From the NCBI GenBank assembly GCA_002239045.1, contig MPNN01000002.1, positions 248,001 to 312,000 on the forward strand: DNA of 64,000 bases. The letters are read 5' to 3'. The translations under genes were made by a program, and so were the position numbers. Numbering within the stretch: the stretch's first letter is position 1; each line of letters begins with the position of its first letter. Shown here in pieces: positions 33,162-41,821 of this stretch. The notes below the pieces were generated by a model that made no database searches, was not told the DNA's origin, and saw nothing but the letters and a program-made list of their open reading frames with translations. This stretch comes from SAR202 cluster bacterium bin127. GTDB taxonomy: Bacteria > Chloroflexota > Dehalococcoidia > Lucifugimonadales > Lucifugimonadaceae.

Positions 33162-35000
33162 TTACAACGCCATGCTCGCAACTTCGTCGCCGAGTTTGCC
33201 AATGATCTCATCAATGCCGATCGCGCCCAGGTTGTCTCCTGACCGCGTCCGCAACGCGGCAGAATTCGCCTCGATCTCCCGGTCGCCGACAACCAACATG
33301 TAGTTGATCTTCAGCAACTGCGCGTTCCGTATCTTCGAGTTCATCCGCTCGCTCGCGTCGTTGACCTCAACCCGCAAGCCCGCTTTTCGCATCCGATCCG
33401 CGACCGCATACGCGTAGTCGTTATGCCGATCGGCGATCGGCACCATCATCGCCTGCGTCGGAGCTAACCACAACGGCAAATTGCCGCCCAAGTGCTCTAT
33501 CAAGACCCCGATGAATCGCTCCAACGAGCCCAACATCGCGCGGTGGATCATAACCGGCCTCTCGCGCTCGCTCTCCGAATTCACGTACTCCAGGTCAAAT
33601 CGTTCCGGCTGGTTGAAGTCAATCTGCACCGTACCCAATTGCCACTCGCGACCGAGAGCGTCCGGCACGAACATGTCGATCTTCGGTCCGTAAAACGCGC
33701 CTTCACCCTCGGCGGTCTCAAACTCTCCACCGCGATTCTTCAGAACCGACTCGAGCGCCGACTCCGCACGATCCCACTGCTCATCCGAACCCACCCGTTT
33801 CTCGGGACGTAACGACAACACGAACCGCGTCGAATCGAACCCGAAAACTTCGTAGCTCTCATTCAACATGTCGATGAAACCGTTGACCTCATCGGCGATT
33901 TGATCCTCGGTACAGAAAATGTGTGCATCGTCTTGCGAGAATGACCGGACCCGTGTCAATCCTTGCGTGACTCCCGACAGCTCGTACCGATGCAATCGTC
34001 CAAAGTCGGCATAACGTATCGGGAGTTCTCGATATGAGTGCAACGACTTCGAATACAACACTGCGTGCGATGGGCAGTTCATTGGCTTCATGCCATACTC
34101 CTGCTCATCGATCTCGAGCATGTACATGTGCTCGAGGTAGTTGTCGTAGTGACCGGAAGTCTTGAACAAGTCCGTCTTAAACAGCTGAGGTGTTATCACC
34201 TCGTCGTATCCGTACCTGTCGTATAAACCGCGTACGTACTCGAAAAGTTTGTTGTAGACAAACGCGCCCTTCGGACGGAAAAATGGGTTTGCCGGCGCCA
34301 CCTGATCAAAGAAGAACAGACCCATCTGAGCGCCCAACCGACGATGATCCCGCTGCTGCGCTTGCTCGCGCTGCTTTAGGTACACCTTCTGCTTGTCGCG
34401 CGACTCCCAAGCGGTGCCGTAAATCCGCTGCAGCATCGGATTCGCTTCGCTACCGCGCCAATACGCTCCAGCCGCCGACAACAGCTTGAACGCAGATATT
34501 CGTCCAGTAGATTCGACGTGACCACCACGACAAAGGTCATCGAACGCTCCATTTGAATGGCTCGTGAACGTAACCTGTTCATCCTCTGGTATCCCGTCGA
34601 TGATCTCCTGTTTGTACCGGTTATCCGCCACCAATACTCGCGCCTCATCCCGCGAGACCTCCCGCTCCACGAACGGGGAGTTTGCGCGAATCGACGCCCG
34701 CATCTCCACCTCGATTGCCTCGAGGTCCTCGGGTGTGAACGGGCGCGCCACATCGAAGTCATAGTAGAAACCGTCCCGAATCGGCGGCCCGATAGTCAAC
34801 TTCGCCTCTGGGAACAGCTTCAACACCGCCTCTGCCAACACGTGAGCCGCCGAATGCCGCAACGTATCACGATAATCTGATTGTTCCTCCGGGCTCATGT
34901 CCCGAAACCGCGTCCGTCTCCCACCGTCATTCCCGCGAACGCGGGAATCCACTAGGCTCGGGTGGTTACTAGATTGTTCTTGTAGTTCGCTGTCTGCCAT
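33162..35000 (-). CDS. thrS: Threonine-tRNA ligase
   Basis: This 612-residue class II synthetase charges tRNA-Thr. It has the editing domain (RHSAAHVLAEAVLKLFPEAK near residue 48, then DDLCRGGHVEST), the catalytic domain (EYGMKPMNCPSHAVLYSKS, TRVRSFSQDDAHIFC) and the anticodon-binding domain near 510-612. It lacks the N-terminal TGS domain of many ThrRS enzymes. Residues 17-28 (LVDSRVRGNDGG) are encoded by a dispersed palindromic repeat, so the N-terminal 34 residues are probably an accretion; Met35 (34898) is an alternative start. Neither start has a strong ribosome site. Confidence 0.93.
   Translation of the reverse strand: MADSELQEQSSNHPSLVDSRVRGNDGGRRTRFRDMSPEEQSDYRDTLRHSAAHVLAEAVLKLFPEAKLTIGPPIRDGFYYDFDVARPFTPEDLEAIEVEMRASIRANSPFVEREVSRDEARVLVADNRYKQEIIDGIPEDEQVTFTSHSNGAFDDLCRGGHVESTGRISAFKLLSAAGAYWRGSEANPMLQRIYGTAWESRDKQKVYLKQREQAQQRDHRRLGAQMGLFFFDQVAPANPFFRPKGAFVYNKLFEYVRGLYDRYGYDEVITPQLFKTDLFKTSGHYDNYLEHMYMLEIDEQEYGMKPMNCPSHAVLYSKSLHSYRELPIRYADFGRLHRYELSGVTQGLTRVRSFSQDDAHIFCTEDQIADEVNGFIDMLNESYEVFGFDSTRFVLSLRPEKRVGSDEQWDRAESALESVLKNRGGEFETAEGEGAFYGPKIDMFVPDALGREWQLGTVQIDFNQPERFDLEYVNSESERERPVMIHRAMLGSLERFIGVLIEHLGGNLPLWLAPTQAMMVPIADRHNDYAYAVADRMRKAGLRVEVNDASERMNSKIRNAQLLKINYMLVVGDREIEANSAALRTRSGDNLGAIGIDEIIGKLGDEVASMAL
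34925..34950. repeat. Palindromic repeat at the 5' end of thrS
   Basis: ATTCCCGC (34929-34936) and GCGGGAAT (34941-34948) form a hairpin with loop GAAC, within a unit of the type whose translation reads DSRVRGND. It sits in the first codons of the thrS frame. Confidence 0.8.
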
Positions 35001-35122
35001 GTCGCTTACCTGTGCGGAGTCAAATATTGAGGCGACGGTAGAACGCGAAGCAACATCACCGACGAGGCACGGATACTTCGAGTAGACAATTGGGTCCCCG
35101 CCGCCAAGAGATCGTGGGATTA

Positions 35123-35158
35123 GGCGCGGGGCCGGGAGAGATTTAACCGGCCCGCGCC
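35123..35158. promoter_or_regulatory. Strong hairpin between thrS and esterase genes
   Basis: GGCGCGGGGCCGG (35123-35135) pairs with CCGGCCCGCGCC (35147-35158) with a single bulge. It lies about 125 bases upstream of thrS and upstream of the divergent esterase gene. No T-run follows on either strand and I do not see T-box conserved parts, so its role is open. Confidence 0.5.
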
Positions 35159-35317
35159 ATCATAGTGAGGGTACGGCGCCGTTTGGGGTCGCCCTCGCTG
35201 GATGTGGATAATGTGAACTTGATGTTCATCGGGGAATGCAACTTGGTTGGTTGCGGTATGATGAACCTAAGTTTAACGCACGGCGTATCTAGTCAAGTGG
35301 ACACAGTTTTGGTGGAT

Positions 35318-36886
35318 ATGATTCTGTTCTGGCGCCAATGTCAAGTGCTGTATCAGAAGGTGATTGCGTATCAGATTAAGAAGATCGAAACGTGGGCTCG
35401 TGAATGTGCCGCCATTCAGCGGGTCGTCGTGGTTATGTTAGTTTGCGTGCTGCCATTGGTCGGGCTTGTCGCGTGTGCGGATGATGGTGGCGATTCCGAC
35501 GGCGCAGATTCAAAAGCGGATATCGATCTGACTGATAAGAAACAGTGGTTTAAGGATGATGGCCAGTGGTCCGACAGTAAGGGGGATCGGATGTCGTTGT
35601 CAGAAGGCACCGTCGCGGAAAGGACCGCGAGGTTGGCCGAGGATGCCGGTGGTGTGGTCCACTACGTCGTCCATGCCGGGAGAGGGGATCGTACCGTTTT
35701 AGTGACACCGCAGGATTTTATTGACGGCGAGACTCCGCTCATCGTTTCGCTTCACGGCTTCGGGGGGAATTCAGCCGACCACGCCGCTTACTTCCCTTTG
35801 CACGAGAGAGTGAACAGTCACGGGTTTGCCCTGCTGTTGCCGAACGGGTCGCGTAACGCCGATGGAATTACGTTCTGGAATCCCACTGACGAGTGTTGTC
35901 AGGGAGGCAAGAGCGGAGAGGATGATGTCGGTTATCTGACCGAGTTGGTTGCGGAAGCTCAGAAGGTCAGGAACTTCGGGCCGATCATTTTTTTCGGTTA
36001 CTCCAACGGCGGGTTTATGGCCTACCACATGGCGTGCAAGGGACTGCCGGGTCTGGCTGGGGTGGTCAGCTTGGCCGGGACAAGTTACGTGGAAGACGCC
36101 AGTTGCCAGGGCTCACCACCCATCCCCGTTCTACACATTCACGGGACCGATGACAGCGTGATCATGTTTGAAGGCGACTCAACGAAGTCACAGCCTCGTG
36201 AAGAGGTCGAGCCGGGGTTCTACATCGGAGCCGAGGAGATTGTGACGCGGTGGGCTCACCGTGCAGGATGCGCTTGGCCCGAGGATCTGGAACCTTATGA
36301 CACGCTCGATCTGGATGAATGGGTAGAAGGCGCAGAAACCCAACTCTACCGTGTGGGCTCGCGTTGCGGGGTGGGCATCGGAATTGAGTTGTGGGAAGGT
36401 GTGGGGAGTGGGCATTCGCCGGGTTATGGCGACGAGTTCATTGATGCTGTAGGACAGTGGTTTCTATCGCACTTTGACAGTGCATTTGACGACCGGTGTC
36501 CAGGCTACGATCCTCGCACACTAAAGGTGATACTGCACCAACCGCACGTCCCGGTGGTGCTGCGACCCGATCTCGTCGATCAGATCGCCGAGGCCATTCG
36601 GCAAGACCTTGAGGACCCTGTGACGATCGACAATCTGGAAATCGAAGACGCGGGTGACGCGACGCTGGTCACGGTCCACGACAGTGGCGCGTTGGGCGAT
36701 CCGTCGACACGGCCCAACCAGCGCCGCGACGGCACTCCGTTTTTCCGGATCATCGAACTGTATGCAGAAGCTCACTTCGAGGACGGCATGACCGTATTCT
36801 TCAGGGTCTACGTCAATCTTGATGACACCGAACAAGGATGTGTGGTCAGCGGTGTCGCAATACCGCCACTGGATTTCGTACCCTAG
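35318..36886 (+). CDS. Secreted alpha/beta-hydrolase esterase (PHB depolymerase/feruloyl esterase-like)
   Basis: This protein, about 522 residues, is a likely lipoprotein: VVVVMLVCVLPLVGLVAC provides a lipobox (LVAC) before an acidic Asp/Gly/Ser spacer. The hydrolase domain has PLIVSLHGFGGNSADHAAYF (oxyanion region), ALLLPNGSRNADGITFWN, the nucleophile elbow GYSNGGF, HIHGTDDSV (Asp) and GSGHSPGYG (His), which is the LpqC/poly-3-hydroxybutyrate depolymerase and feruloyl esterase pattern. A C-terminal region of about 140 residues is unassigned. The start is uncertain: the frame is open from 35165, and 35318 (ATG, GGTGG upstream) is my choice though the N-region before the signal is long. Confidence 0.8.
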   Translation: MILFWRQCQVLYQKVIAYQIKKIETWARECAAIQRVVVVMLVCVLPLVGLVACADDGGDSDGADSKADIDLTDKKQWFKDDGQWSDSKGDRMSLSEGTVAERTARLAEDAGGVVHYVVHAGRGDRTVLVTPQDFIDGETPLIVSLHGFGGNSADHAAYFPLHERVNSHGFALLLPNGSRNADGITFWNPTDECCQGGKSGEDDVGYLTELVAEAQKVRNFGPIIFFGYSNGGFMAYHMACKGLPGLAGVVSLAGTSYVEDASCQGSPPIPVLHIHGTDDSVIMFEGDSTKSQPREEVEPGFYIGAEEIVTRWAHRAGCAWPEDLEPYDTLDLDEWVEGAETQLYRVGSRCGVGIGIELWEGVGSGHSPGYGDEFIDAVGQWFLSHFDSAFDDRCPGYDPRTLKVILHQPHVPVVLRPDLVDQIAEAIRQDLEDPVTIDNLEIEDAGDATLVTVHDSGALGDPSTRPNQRRDGTPFFRIIELYAEAHFEDGMTVFFRVYVNLDDTEQGCVVSGVAIPPLDFVP

Positions 36887-36892
36887 AATGCA

Positions 36893-37106
36893 ACGGCGAT
36901 CCAGGGTTTGTTGTTGGGACTTGAGGATTCAAAGCCGCACGAGACACTTGATCTTAACGAACAGGTGCCGGGCGCAGAGACCCAAAAACCAGATTGAGAG
37001 AGGATTGCGCGGAAGGGATCAATATCGAGTTATGGACGGGAATGGGCATCAACCATTCGTCGAGGTACAGGACGCGTTTTTGATGACGTATTGGAGTGGC
37101 TTTTAA
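36893..37106 (+). pseudogene. Decayed fragment related to the upstream esterase C-terminus
   Basis: Directly after the esterase, the sequence in shifting frames encodes LEDSKPHETLDLNEQVPGAETQ, which matches PEDLEPYDTLDLDEWVEGAETQ in the esterase, then GINIELWTGMGINHS, matching GIGIELWEGVGSGHS, and finally a frame giving FDDVLEWLL (esterase FIDAVGQWFL). It contains frame shifts and a stop, so it is a broken paralogue fragment. DNA identity is modest, so it is not a fresh duplicate. Confidence 0.75.
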
Positions 37107-37191
37107 GGCAGGAGTGATAGTGGATGCCCGCGACCGACCTGGATTAGGGAAGCACAATAGCCGCGCCGAATTGAACGGGATGGGTGAAAGG

Positions 37192-37268
37192 TGGTGGGCG
37201 ATGGAGGATTCGAACCTCCGACCTCGTCGATGTCAACGACGCGCTCTAGCCAACTGAGCTAACCGCCC
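37192..37268 (-). tRNA. tRNA-Val (GAC)
   Basis: The reverse strand folds into a full cloverleaf: acceptor GGGCGGT/ATCGCCC, D arm GCTC/GAGC, anticodon stem CGTCG/CGACG with loop TTGACAT (anticodon GAC, Val) and T arm GGAGG/CCTCC with TTCGAAT. Discriminator A is followed by an encoded CCA (37192-37194). Confidence 0.96.
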
Positions 37269-37509
37269 AAGTTTAGTCTGACGGCTTCAGATTATACAAC
37301 TGGCCATACGCGCCCCTTAACTCAACGACCGTCGCTAACTGCAACACAATCGGGCAATCGTTGACAACGTCAGCAGTTGCGACTAACATGAAAGCAATTC
37401 CTCCCCCGCGTATACAGCCACGATAGCATCGACGGTGATGATATTCGGGGGGTTTTCGTTTGTTTGGGAACCTCCAACTCTGAAGCCAGCACCTTAAAGA
37501 AGGATTTCG

Positions 37510-38097
37510 ATGTCAGGTAACGAGACGGATCGTGCAGTCGTTCTAGTCGACGGTATGAATCTGTTCAATAACGCGAAACGGGCTTACGGTTACCCCTACC
37601 CAAACTATGATGTCGTCAAACTTGCCAACGCTATCTGCGGCAAAATCGGGTGCCAGCTCGCAGAGACGCGTTTTTACACCGGTGTCCCGGCGCAACGGAG
37701 CGAACCCGATAGGCACCACTTTTGGTTTGCCAAATCCCAAGCAATGAGGCAAGCCGGGGTCATCGTTTACACACGGACTGTTCGACAAACTTCGCCACCC
37801 CAAGAAAAAGGCATTGACCTTCGAATTGGTCTCGACGCGCTAGCCCTCGCCTTCCGGCGGGCCTGCGATGCGTTGGCCATAGTCAGCACCGACCAAGATT
37901 TCACTGAATTAAACCGATACGTACGCGAAGTCGCAAACGAGCAAGGGCGCAAAATTCGCCTGATTAGCGCCTATCCCGTCGGAAATCAAAAAGTTCGAGG
38001 CATCAATGGCATGGAACAGCTCCCTATTGCCCGAAAAACCTACGATTCGTGCATAGATCCGACAGATTACCGACCGCGTCGCAAACGCCGCAACTGA
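37510..38097 (+). CDS. NYN domain (LabA/DUF88-like) putative RNase
   Basis: This 195-residue protein has a NYN/PIN-like nuclease fold. AVVLVDGMNLFNN (Asp14, Asn17) opens the domain, GIDLRIGLDALALA carries the second acidic cluster and AIVSTDQDFTEL the third, consistent with a metal-dependent ribonuclease. AAGAAGGA lies before the ATG. It sits alone between tRNA-Val and tRNA-Arg. The biological target of this family in bacteria is mostly unknown, and a role in RNA turnover is only inferred. Confidence 0.87.
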   Translation: MSGNETDRAVVLVDGMNLFNNAKRAYGYPYPNYDVVKLANAICGKIGCQLAETRFYTGVPAQRSEPDRHHFWFAKSQAMRQAGVIVYTRTVRQTSPPQEKGIDLRIGLDALALAFRRACDALAIVSTDQDFTELNRYVREVANEQGRKIRLISAYPVGNQKVRGINGMEQLPIARKTYDSCIDPTDYRPRRKRRN

Positions 38098-38122
38098 AGC
38101 GAGCCACTCCCCCAAAAAGAAA

Positions 38123-38198
38123 TGGCGCGCTTGGCGGGATTTGAACCCACGACCTCAGCCTTCGCAGGGCTGCGCTCTATCCGCTGAGCTACAAGCGC
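38123..38198 (-). tRNA. tRNA-Arg (GCG)
   Basis: The reverse strand gives acceptor GCGCTTG/CAAGCGC, D arm GCTC/GAGC, anticodon stem CAGCC/GGCTG with loop CTGCGAA (anticodon GCG, reading CGC/CGU), T arm GTGGG/CCCGC with TTCAAAT, discriminator G and an encoded CCA. Bacteria usually read these codons with ACG, so this anticodon is notable. Confidence 0.94.
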
Positions 38199-38255
38199 GC
38201 GGCGTACTTATAAAGGTTATCACCGCGACACGGCGAGACCACCAGTCACGAACAT

Positions 38256-38341
38256 TGGTGCCGAGGGCGGGAGTCGAACCCGCACGTCCTTGCGGACACT
38301 ACGCCCTGAACGTAGCGCGTCTACCGTTTCGCCACCTCGGC
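38256..38341 (-). tRNA. tRNA-Leu (CAG)
   Basis: The reverse strand starts GCCGAGGTGGCGAAACGG, with anticodon stem CTACG/CGTAG and loop TTCAGGG (anticodon CAG, Leu), a long variable arm (GTCC GCAA GGAC) typical of class II tRNAs, T arm GCGGG/CCCGC, acceptor end CCTCGGC and an encoded CCA. Confidence 0.96.
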
Positions 38342-38720
38342 ACGAGTACCACGCACGAAAACGCGGTAATGAACTCAATACTAATTGCCAAATGAACCGA
38401 TCAGATATCCCGCGGCCTTCGCCTCCTCCCTACCATCGGCAGCGGGCATCGCGAATAGCCCAGAGGACACTCTATCCACTAGCTGGGCGACCCGGCACTT
38501 ACGCGTACGTAAAGAATAGCGGTATCACCGACCAATCCCAGATGTCAGCAGACGTTTCTACCCGTCCCTATTCCTCAGGAAGGCACTGAGTCACACCAAA
38601 CCGCTCTCGTTTTTCGGACATCAATTGCGAAAATCGGCAACAATTGCGGCGTGTGCGCGCGGATCGGTTCTGATGCTAAACTACGGTGACGCAAACAGGC
38701 TTCGTTAAGGAGGAGTCAGG
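38342..38720. other. Intergenic stretch with a possible tRNA remnant
   Basis: At 38446-38497 the reverse strand has GTCGCCCAGCTAGTGGATAG, which resembles the 5' arm and D arm of a tRNA, but no anticodon stem or T arm can be folded behind it. Following three intact minus-strand tRNAs, it may be a decayed fourth. AAGGAGGAG just before 38721 is the ribosome site of the next gene. Nothing else is recognised. Confidence 0.35.
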
Positions 38721-40736
38721 ATGTTTAACTTGAAAAATATAGTCCTCGTGCTACTGGGCGTCGTCAGTCTGACCGCAGTAGCATGTGGCAGCGAGACGAT
38801 CGTCGAGGTGACTGTTGAACGCGAGGTCATCCGTACCGTAGAGGTGGAAGTCCCGGTCGAGATCGAGAAAGAGGTGGTGCGCGAAGTCGTGAGAGAGGTC
38901 GCGGTCGAAGTCCCTGTCGAGAAGGAGGTCATCCGCGAGGTCGTCAAGGAAGTGCCGGTCGAGGTCGAGAAGGAAGTGCTGCGCGAAGTTGTGAAGGAGG
39001 TCGCGGTCGAAGTCGTCGTAACGGCAACCGCTCAGATCACAACCATCGACGCACCCGTCAAGAAAGTTGACATCGAAGGCGTCTCCCGCGGCGCGGGCGA
39101 CGACGTCGAACCGTCCGGCGTCCTAATCGCGGCCATCGGCAACTCCTACTTCATGAACTCCAGCCCCCGCTACTGCCCGGCATGTTCGGTTACGGCCCGT
39201 ACGGGTGCCACAGAAACCTTGCTTGAGGCGGTTAGAGCTGACGACGGCACGGTGGCACTAGGTCCGTTACTCGCGAGCGACTGGCAGATGTCGGCGGATG
39301 GCAATTCCTACACCGACTTTACGTTGCGCGAGGGTGTCCAATTCCACGGTGGCTACGGTGAGATGACGGCTGCGGACGTGGCCTTCTCTTGGAACGACTC
39401 AAACCCGAAGATTCAGCCTGACAGCATTCACGACACCGGCGGAGACTTGGCGAACTTGGTGCGAGAAGTCGAAGTTATCGACGACTACAAGGTTCGATTC
39501 CACTGGATCGCGTTCGGCGGTCACACGTTGTTGCAGTACGTGACCAACTTCTCAGAGGGTATCTCAGTCTTTTCACGAGGCTTCTTCGACGAGGTGGGCG
39601 CTGAAGGCATGCGGACAAAGATGATTGGAACCGGCCCATTTGAGGTCACTGAGTGGACGCAGCACAAAGGCGTTTTCTTGAATGCGGTGGACAACCACTG
39701 GCGCAAGCGGCCATATGTCGCCAGCGCAAACGTGTTGCAGGTTACCGAGGCTAGCGTTCGCAAAGCCATGCTCAAGACCGGTCAGGCTCAGATCGGTGAA
39801 CTCGCGTTGACCGACTGGAAAGAGATGTTTGACGAAGGCTTCTCGCAGGCGCCAGAGGGCTTCTGGGGCGACGCCTCATACGTCTATTCCGGCAACTACT
39901 GGGAAGACAAGCTCGCGATCGATGGTCAACCGTTTACGAGCGACGAGCCAGGCGATTTGCTCTACAAGCCAGTTCCTGACACTTCCTTGCCTTGGATCGG
40001 CGACCCGGCGGATGAGGCATCGATGGAGAGATCCAAGAAGGTTCGAACTGCAATGGCGATGGCGATCGACCGCGAAAAGCTGATGACGGCGTTGACCGAC
40101 GGTTTCGGACGTGTTTCCTACGCTCCAGGCTGGGACGTCAATCATCCGTTCTACAAGAGCGAATGGTCGATTGAACACGACGTTGCTGGGGCACAAGCCT
40201 TGTTGGCAGAGGTAGGTTTGGCAGACGGCTTCGACGTTGAATGGTGGGCTGGTCCCGCTGCTGGTTCAGGCGAGACGATCCAGGAAGCCATCGGCATCGA
40301 ATGGTTGGCGAACCTGAACATCAACAGCACGTTCGACAAGCAGAACTACTCGTCGTTCAGGCCATCGTTGGTTAACCGGACGAATAAGAAGATATTCTTC
40401 AGCGGTGGTGGGGCTCAGTTCCCGCCGACTTGGCCGCAAGACCTGAACGCGACCTCGTTGTCACGCCCAGGCGGCTACAACCGTGCGATGGAGATACCGA
40501 TCTTCGCCGAGACCCATCTTGCAATGGCGGGAGAATCCGATCCCGAAGTGCTGCGCGAACTGATAACAAAGATGTTCGACTGGAACCGTGAATGGATGGT
40601 TTGGGTTGGTGTCTATCAGAACCCTGTCGCGGCGCTTTACAACCCGAACCTGATCTCCGAGTGGCAGATGGTGCCTGAAGGCAAAGGCGTCCTCGGCAGA
40701 ATGAACAGCTTGGAATGGGTGCGCCTCGCCAACTGA
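38721..40736 (+). CDS. ABC transporter solute-binding lipoprotein, family 5 (peptide/nickel type)
   Basis: This 671-residue extracytoplasmic protein has a signal peptide and lipobox with Cys22 (LTAVAC). A stalk of about 75 residues follows, made of repeats of the kind EVPVEKEVIREVVKEV (residues 27-100), then a SBP_bac_5 domain of about 550 residues (SDWQMSADGNSYTDFTLREG, GTGPFEVTEWTQHKGVF). Family members bind oligopeptides, nickel, glycosides or other solutes; the ligand is not readable. AAGGAGGAG gives the ATG. A hairpin and two permease genes follow. No ATPase gene is adjacent. Confidence 0.93.
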   Translation: MFNLKNIVLVLLGVVSLTAVACGSETIVEVTVEREVIRTVEVEVPVEIEKEVVREVVREVAVEVPVEKEVIREVVKEVPVEVEKEVLREVVKEVAVEVVVTATAQITTIDAPVKKVDIEGVSRGAGDDVEPSGVLIAAIGNSYFMNSSPRYCPACSVTARTGATETLLEAVRADDGTVALGPLLASDWQMSADGNSYTDFTLREGVQFHGGYGEMTAADVAFSWNDSNPKIQPDSIHDTGGDLANLVREVEVIDDYKVRFHWIAFGGHTLLQYVTNFSEGISVFSRGFFDEVGAEGMRTKMIGTGPFEVTEWTQHKGVFLNAVDNHWRKRPYVASANVLQVTEASVRKAMLKTGQAQIGELALTDWKEMFDEGFSQAPEGFWGDASYVYSGNYWEDKLAIDGQPFTSDEPGDLLYKPVPDTSLPWIGDPADEASMERSKKVRTAMAMAIDREKLMTALTDGFGRVSYAPGWDVNHPFYKSEWSIEHDVAGAQALLAEVGLADGFDVEWWAGPAAGSGETIQEAIGIEWLANLNINSTFDKQNYSSFRPSLVNRTNKKIFFSGGGAQFPPTWPQDLNATSLSRPGGYNRAMEIPIFAETHLAMAGESDPEVLRELITKMFDWNREWMVWVGVYQNPVAALYNPNLISEWQMVPEGKGVLGRMNSLEWVRLAN

Positions 40737-40759
40737 GGCCCCACATTCCTGCCAACACA

Positions 40760-40796
40760 CCCGCATCCCTCGTTCACACTGGACGAGGGATGCGGG
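40760..40796 (+). terminator. Hairpin between binding-protein and permease genes
   Basis: CCCGCATCCCTCGT (40760-40773) pairs perfectly over 14 bp with ACGAGGGATGCGGG (40783-40796), loop of 9, followed by TTTA. The weak T-run suggests partial termination or mRNA protection that leaves the binding protein more abundant than the permeases. Confidence 0.75.
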
Positions 40797-40863
40797 TTTA
40801 CCCGTACCCGGCTAAGTTATTTCCGAGACGGGTGAAGTGAAACGACTAACATCAGGATGACCG

Positions 40864-41817
40864 ATGCGCGGCTTCGTAATGAGAAGAATCCTAGCGTCGC
40901 TGATTGCGATGTTCTTGGTGACGATCATCATCTTCAGTTTGTCTCGTCTCGTCGGCGACCCGGTCGCCATGCTGATCTCTGAAGGCGGATACGGCATCTC
41001 CGAATCGGCGCTCAATATACAGCGTGAAAAACTGCATCTCGATAAGCCGGTTCCTCTCCAGTACGTCTTTTGGTTGAGCGACGTGCTTCGAGGTGACCTG
41101 GGCCATGACCTATCAGACGGGTTCCCGGTCACGCACAAGATACGTGAGAAGGTTTGGCCGACGGTTCAACTGGGGGCTTCGGCATGGATCATTGCCACGG
41201 TGTTTGGACTAGCGTTCGGAGTCATATCAGCGGTCAAACGCGGATCGCTGGTGGACTACGGAGTGCGATTGTTTGCGAACTTGGGTATTACGCTTCCCGC
41301 GTTCTTCGTCGGTATCATGGCGATTTTGATATTCGCGGTCGAGTTGGGATGGGTGCCGGTGACCGTTATCGGGACGATCGGTTCGAACGATTTGGGCGAG
41401 CAGTTGAAGGCGATGATATTGCCGGTGCTCACTTTGGCCTGGAGCGCCGCGGCCGGATACATGCGATTGATGCGGTCAGCCATGCTCGAGGTTCTTGATT
41501 CAGAGTATGTGAAGCTTGCCAGAGCCAAAGGTGTAAATTCGACCACGATCATCTGGAAACACGCATTGCGCAATTCGTTGATCGTACCGATCACTGTTTC
41601 GGCATTGCTGCTCTGGAACTTTGTGACCGGAACAGTGGTTGTCGAGGCGGTGTTCGCTTGGCCCGGATTGGGGCTGTTAGCGCTCGAAGCCGTGGTCAAC
41701 AACAACCTCAATCTGGTGGTTGGGACCGCCCTGATTTTCGGCTTCGTGTTGATCATGGCGAATTTCGCTGCGGATGTTTTGTATGTTTTCGTCGACCCGC
41801 GGATCAGACTGAGTTGA
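40864..41817 (+). CDS. ABC transporter permease, DppB/OppB type
   Basis: This 317-residue inner-membrane protein has six predicted helices. The N-terminus carries LIAMFLVTIIIFSLSRLVGDP, typical of DppB, and the ATPase-contact (EAA) loop is in DSEYVKLARAKGVNSTTIIWKHALRNSL near residues 213-240. It forms the translocation pore with the downstream permease and takes solute from the binding protein at 38721-40736. The ATG at 40864 follows AGGATGACCG. Confidence 0.94.
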   Translation: MRGFVMRRILASLIAMFLVTIIIFSLSRLVGDPVAMLISEGGYGISESALNIQREKLHLDKPVPLQYVFWLSDVLRGDLGHDLSDGFPVTHKIREKVWPTVQLGASAWIIATVFGLAFGVISAVKRGSLVDYGVRLFANLGITLPAFFVGIMAILIFAVELGWVPVTVIGTIGSNDLGEQLKAMILPVLTLAWSAAAGYMRLMRSAMLEVLDSEYVKLARAKGVNSTTIIWKHALRNSLIVPITVSALLLWNFVTGTVVVEAVFAWPGLGLLALEAVVNNNLNLVVGTALIFGFVLIMANFAADVLYVFVDPRIRLS

Positions 41818-41821
41818 CACG

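Noticed and set aside
36819-37106. Plus-strand 95-residue frame overlapping the esterase end
   Set aside because: It overlaps the esterase stop region in another frame, and the shared text is better explained by a frame-shifted esterase fragment.
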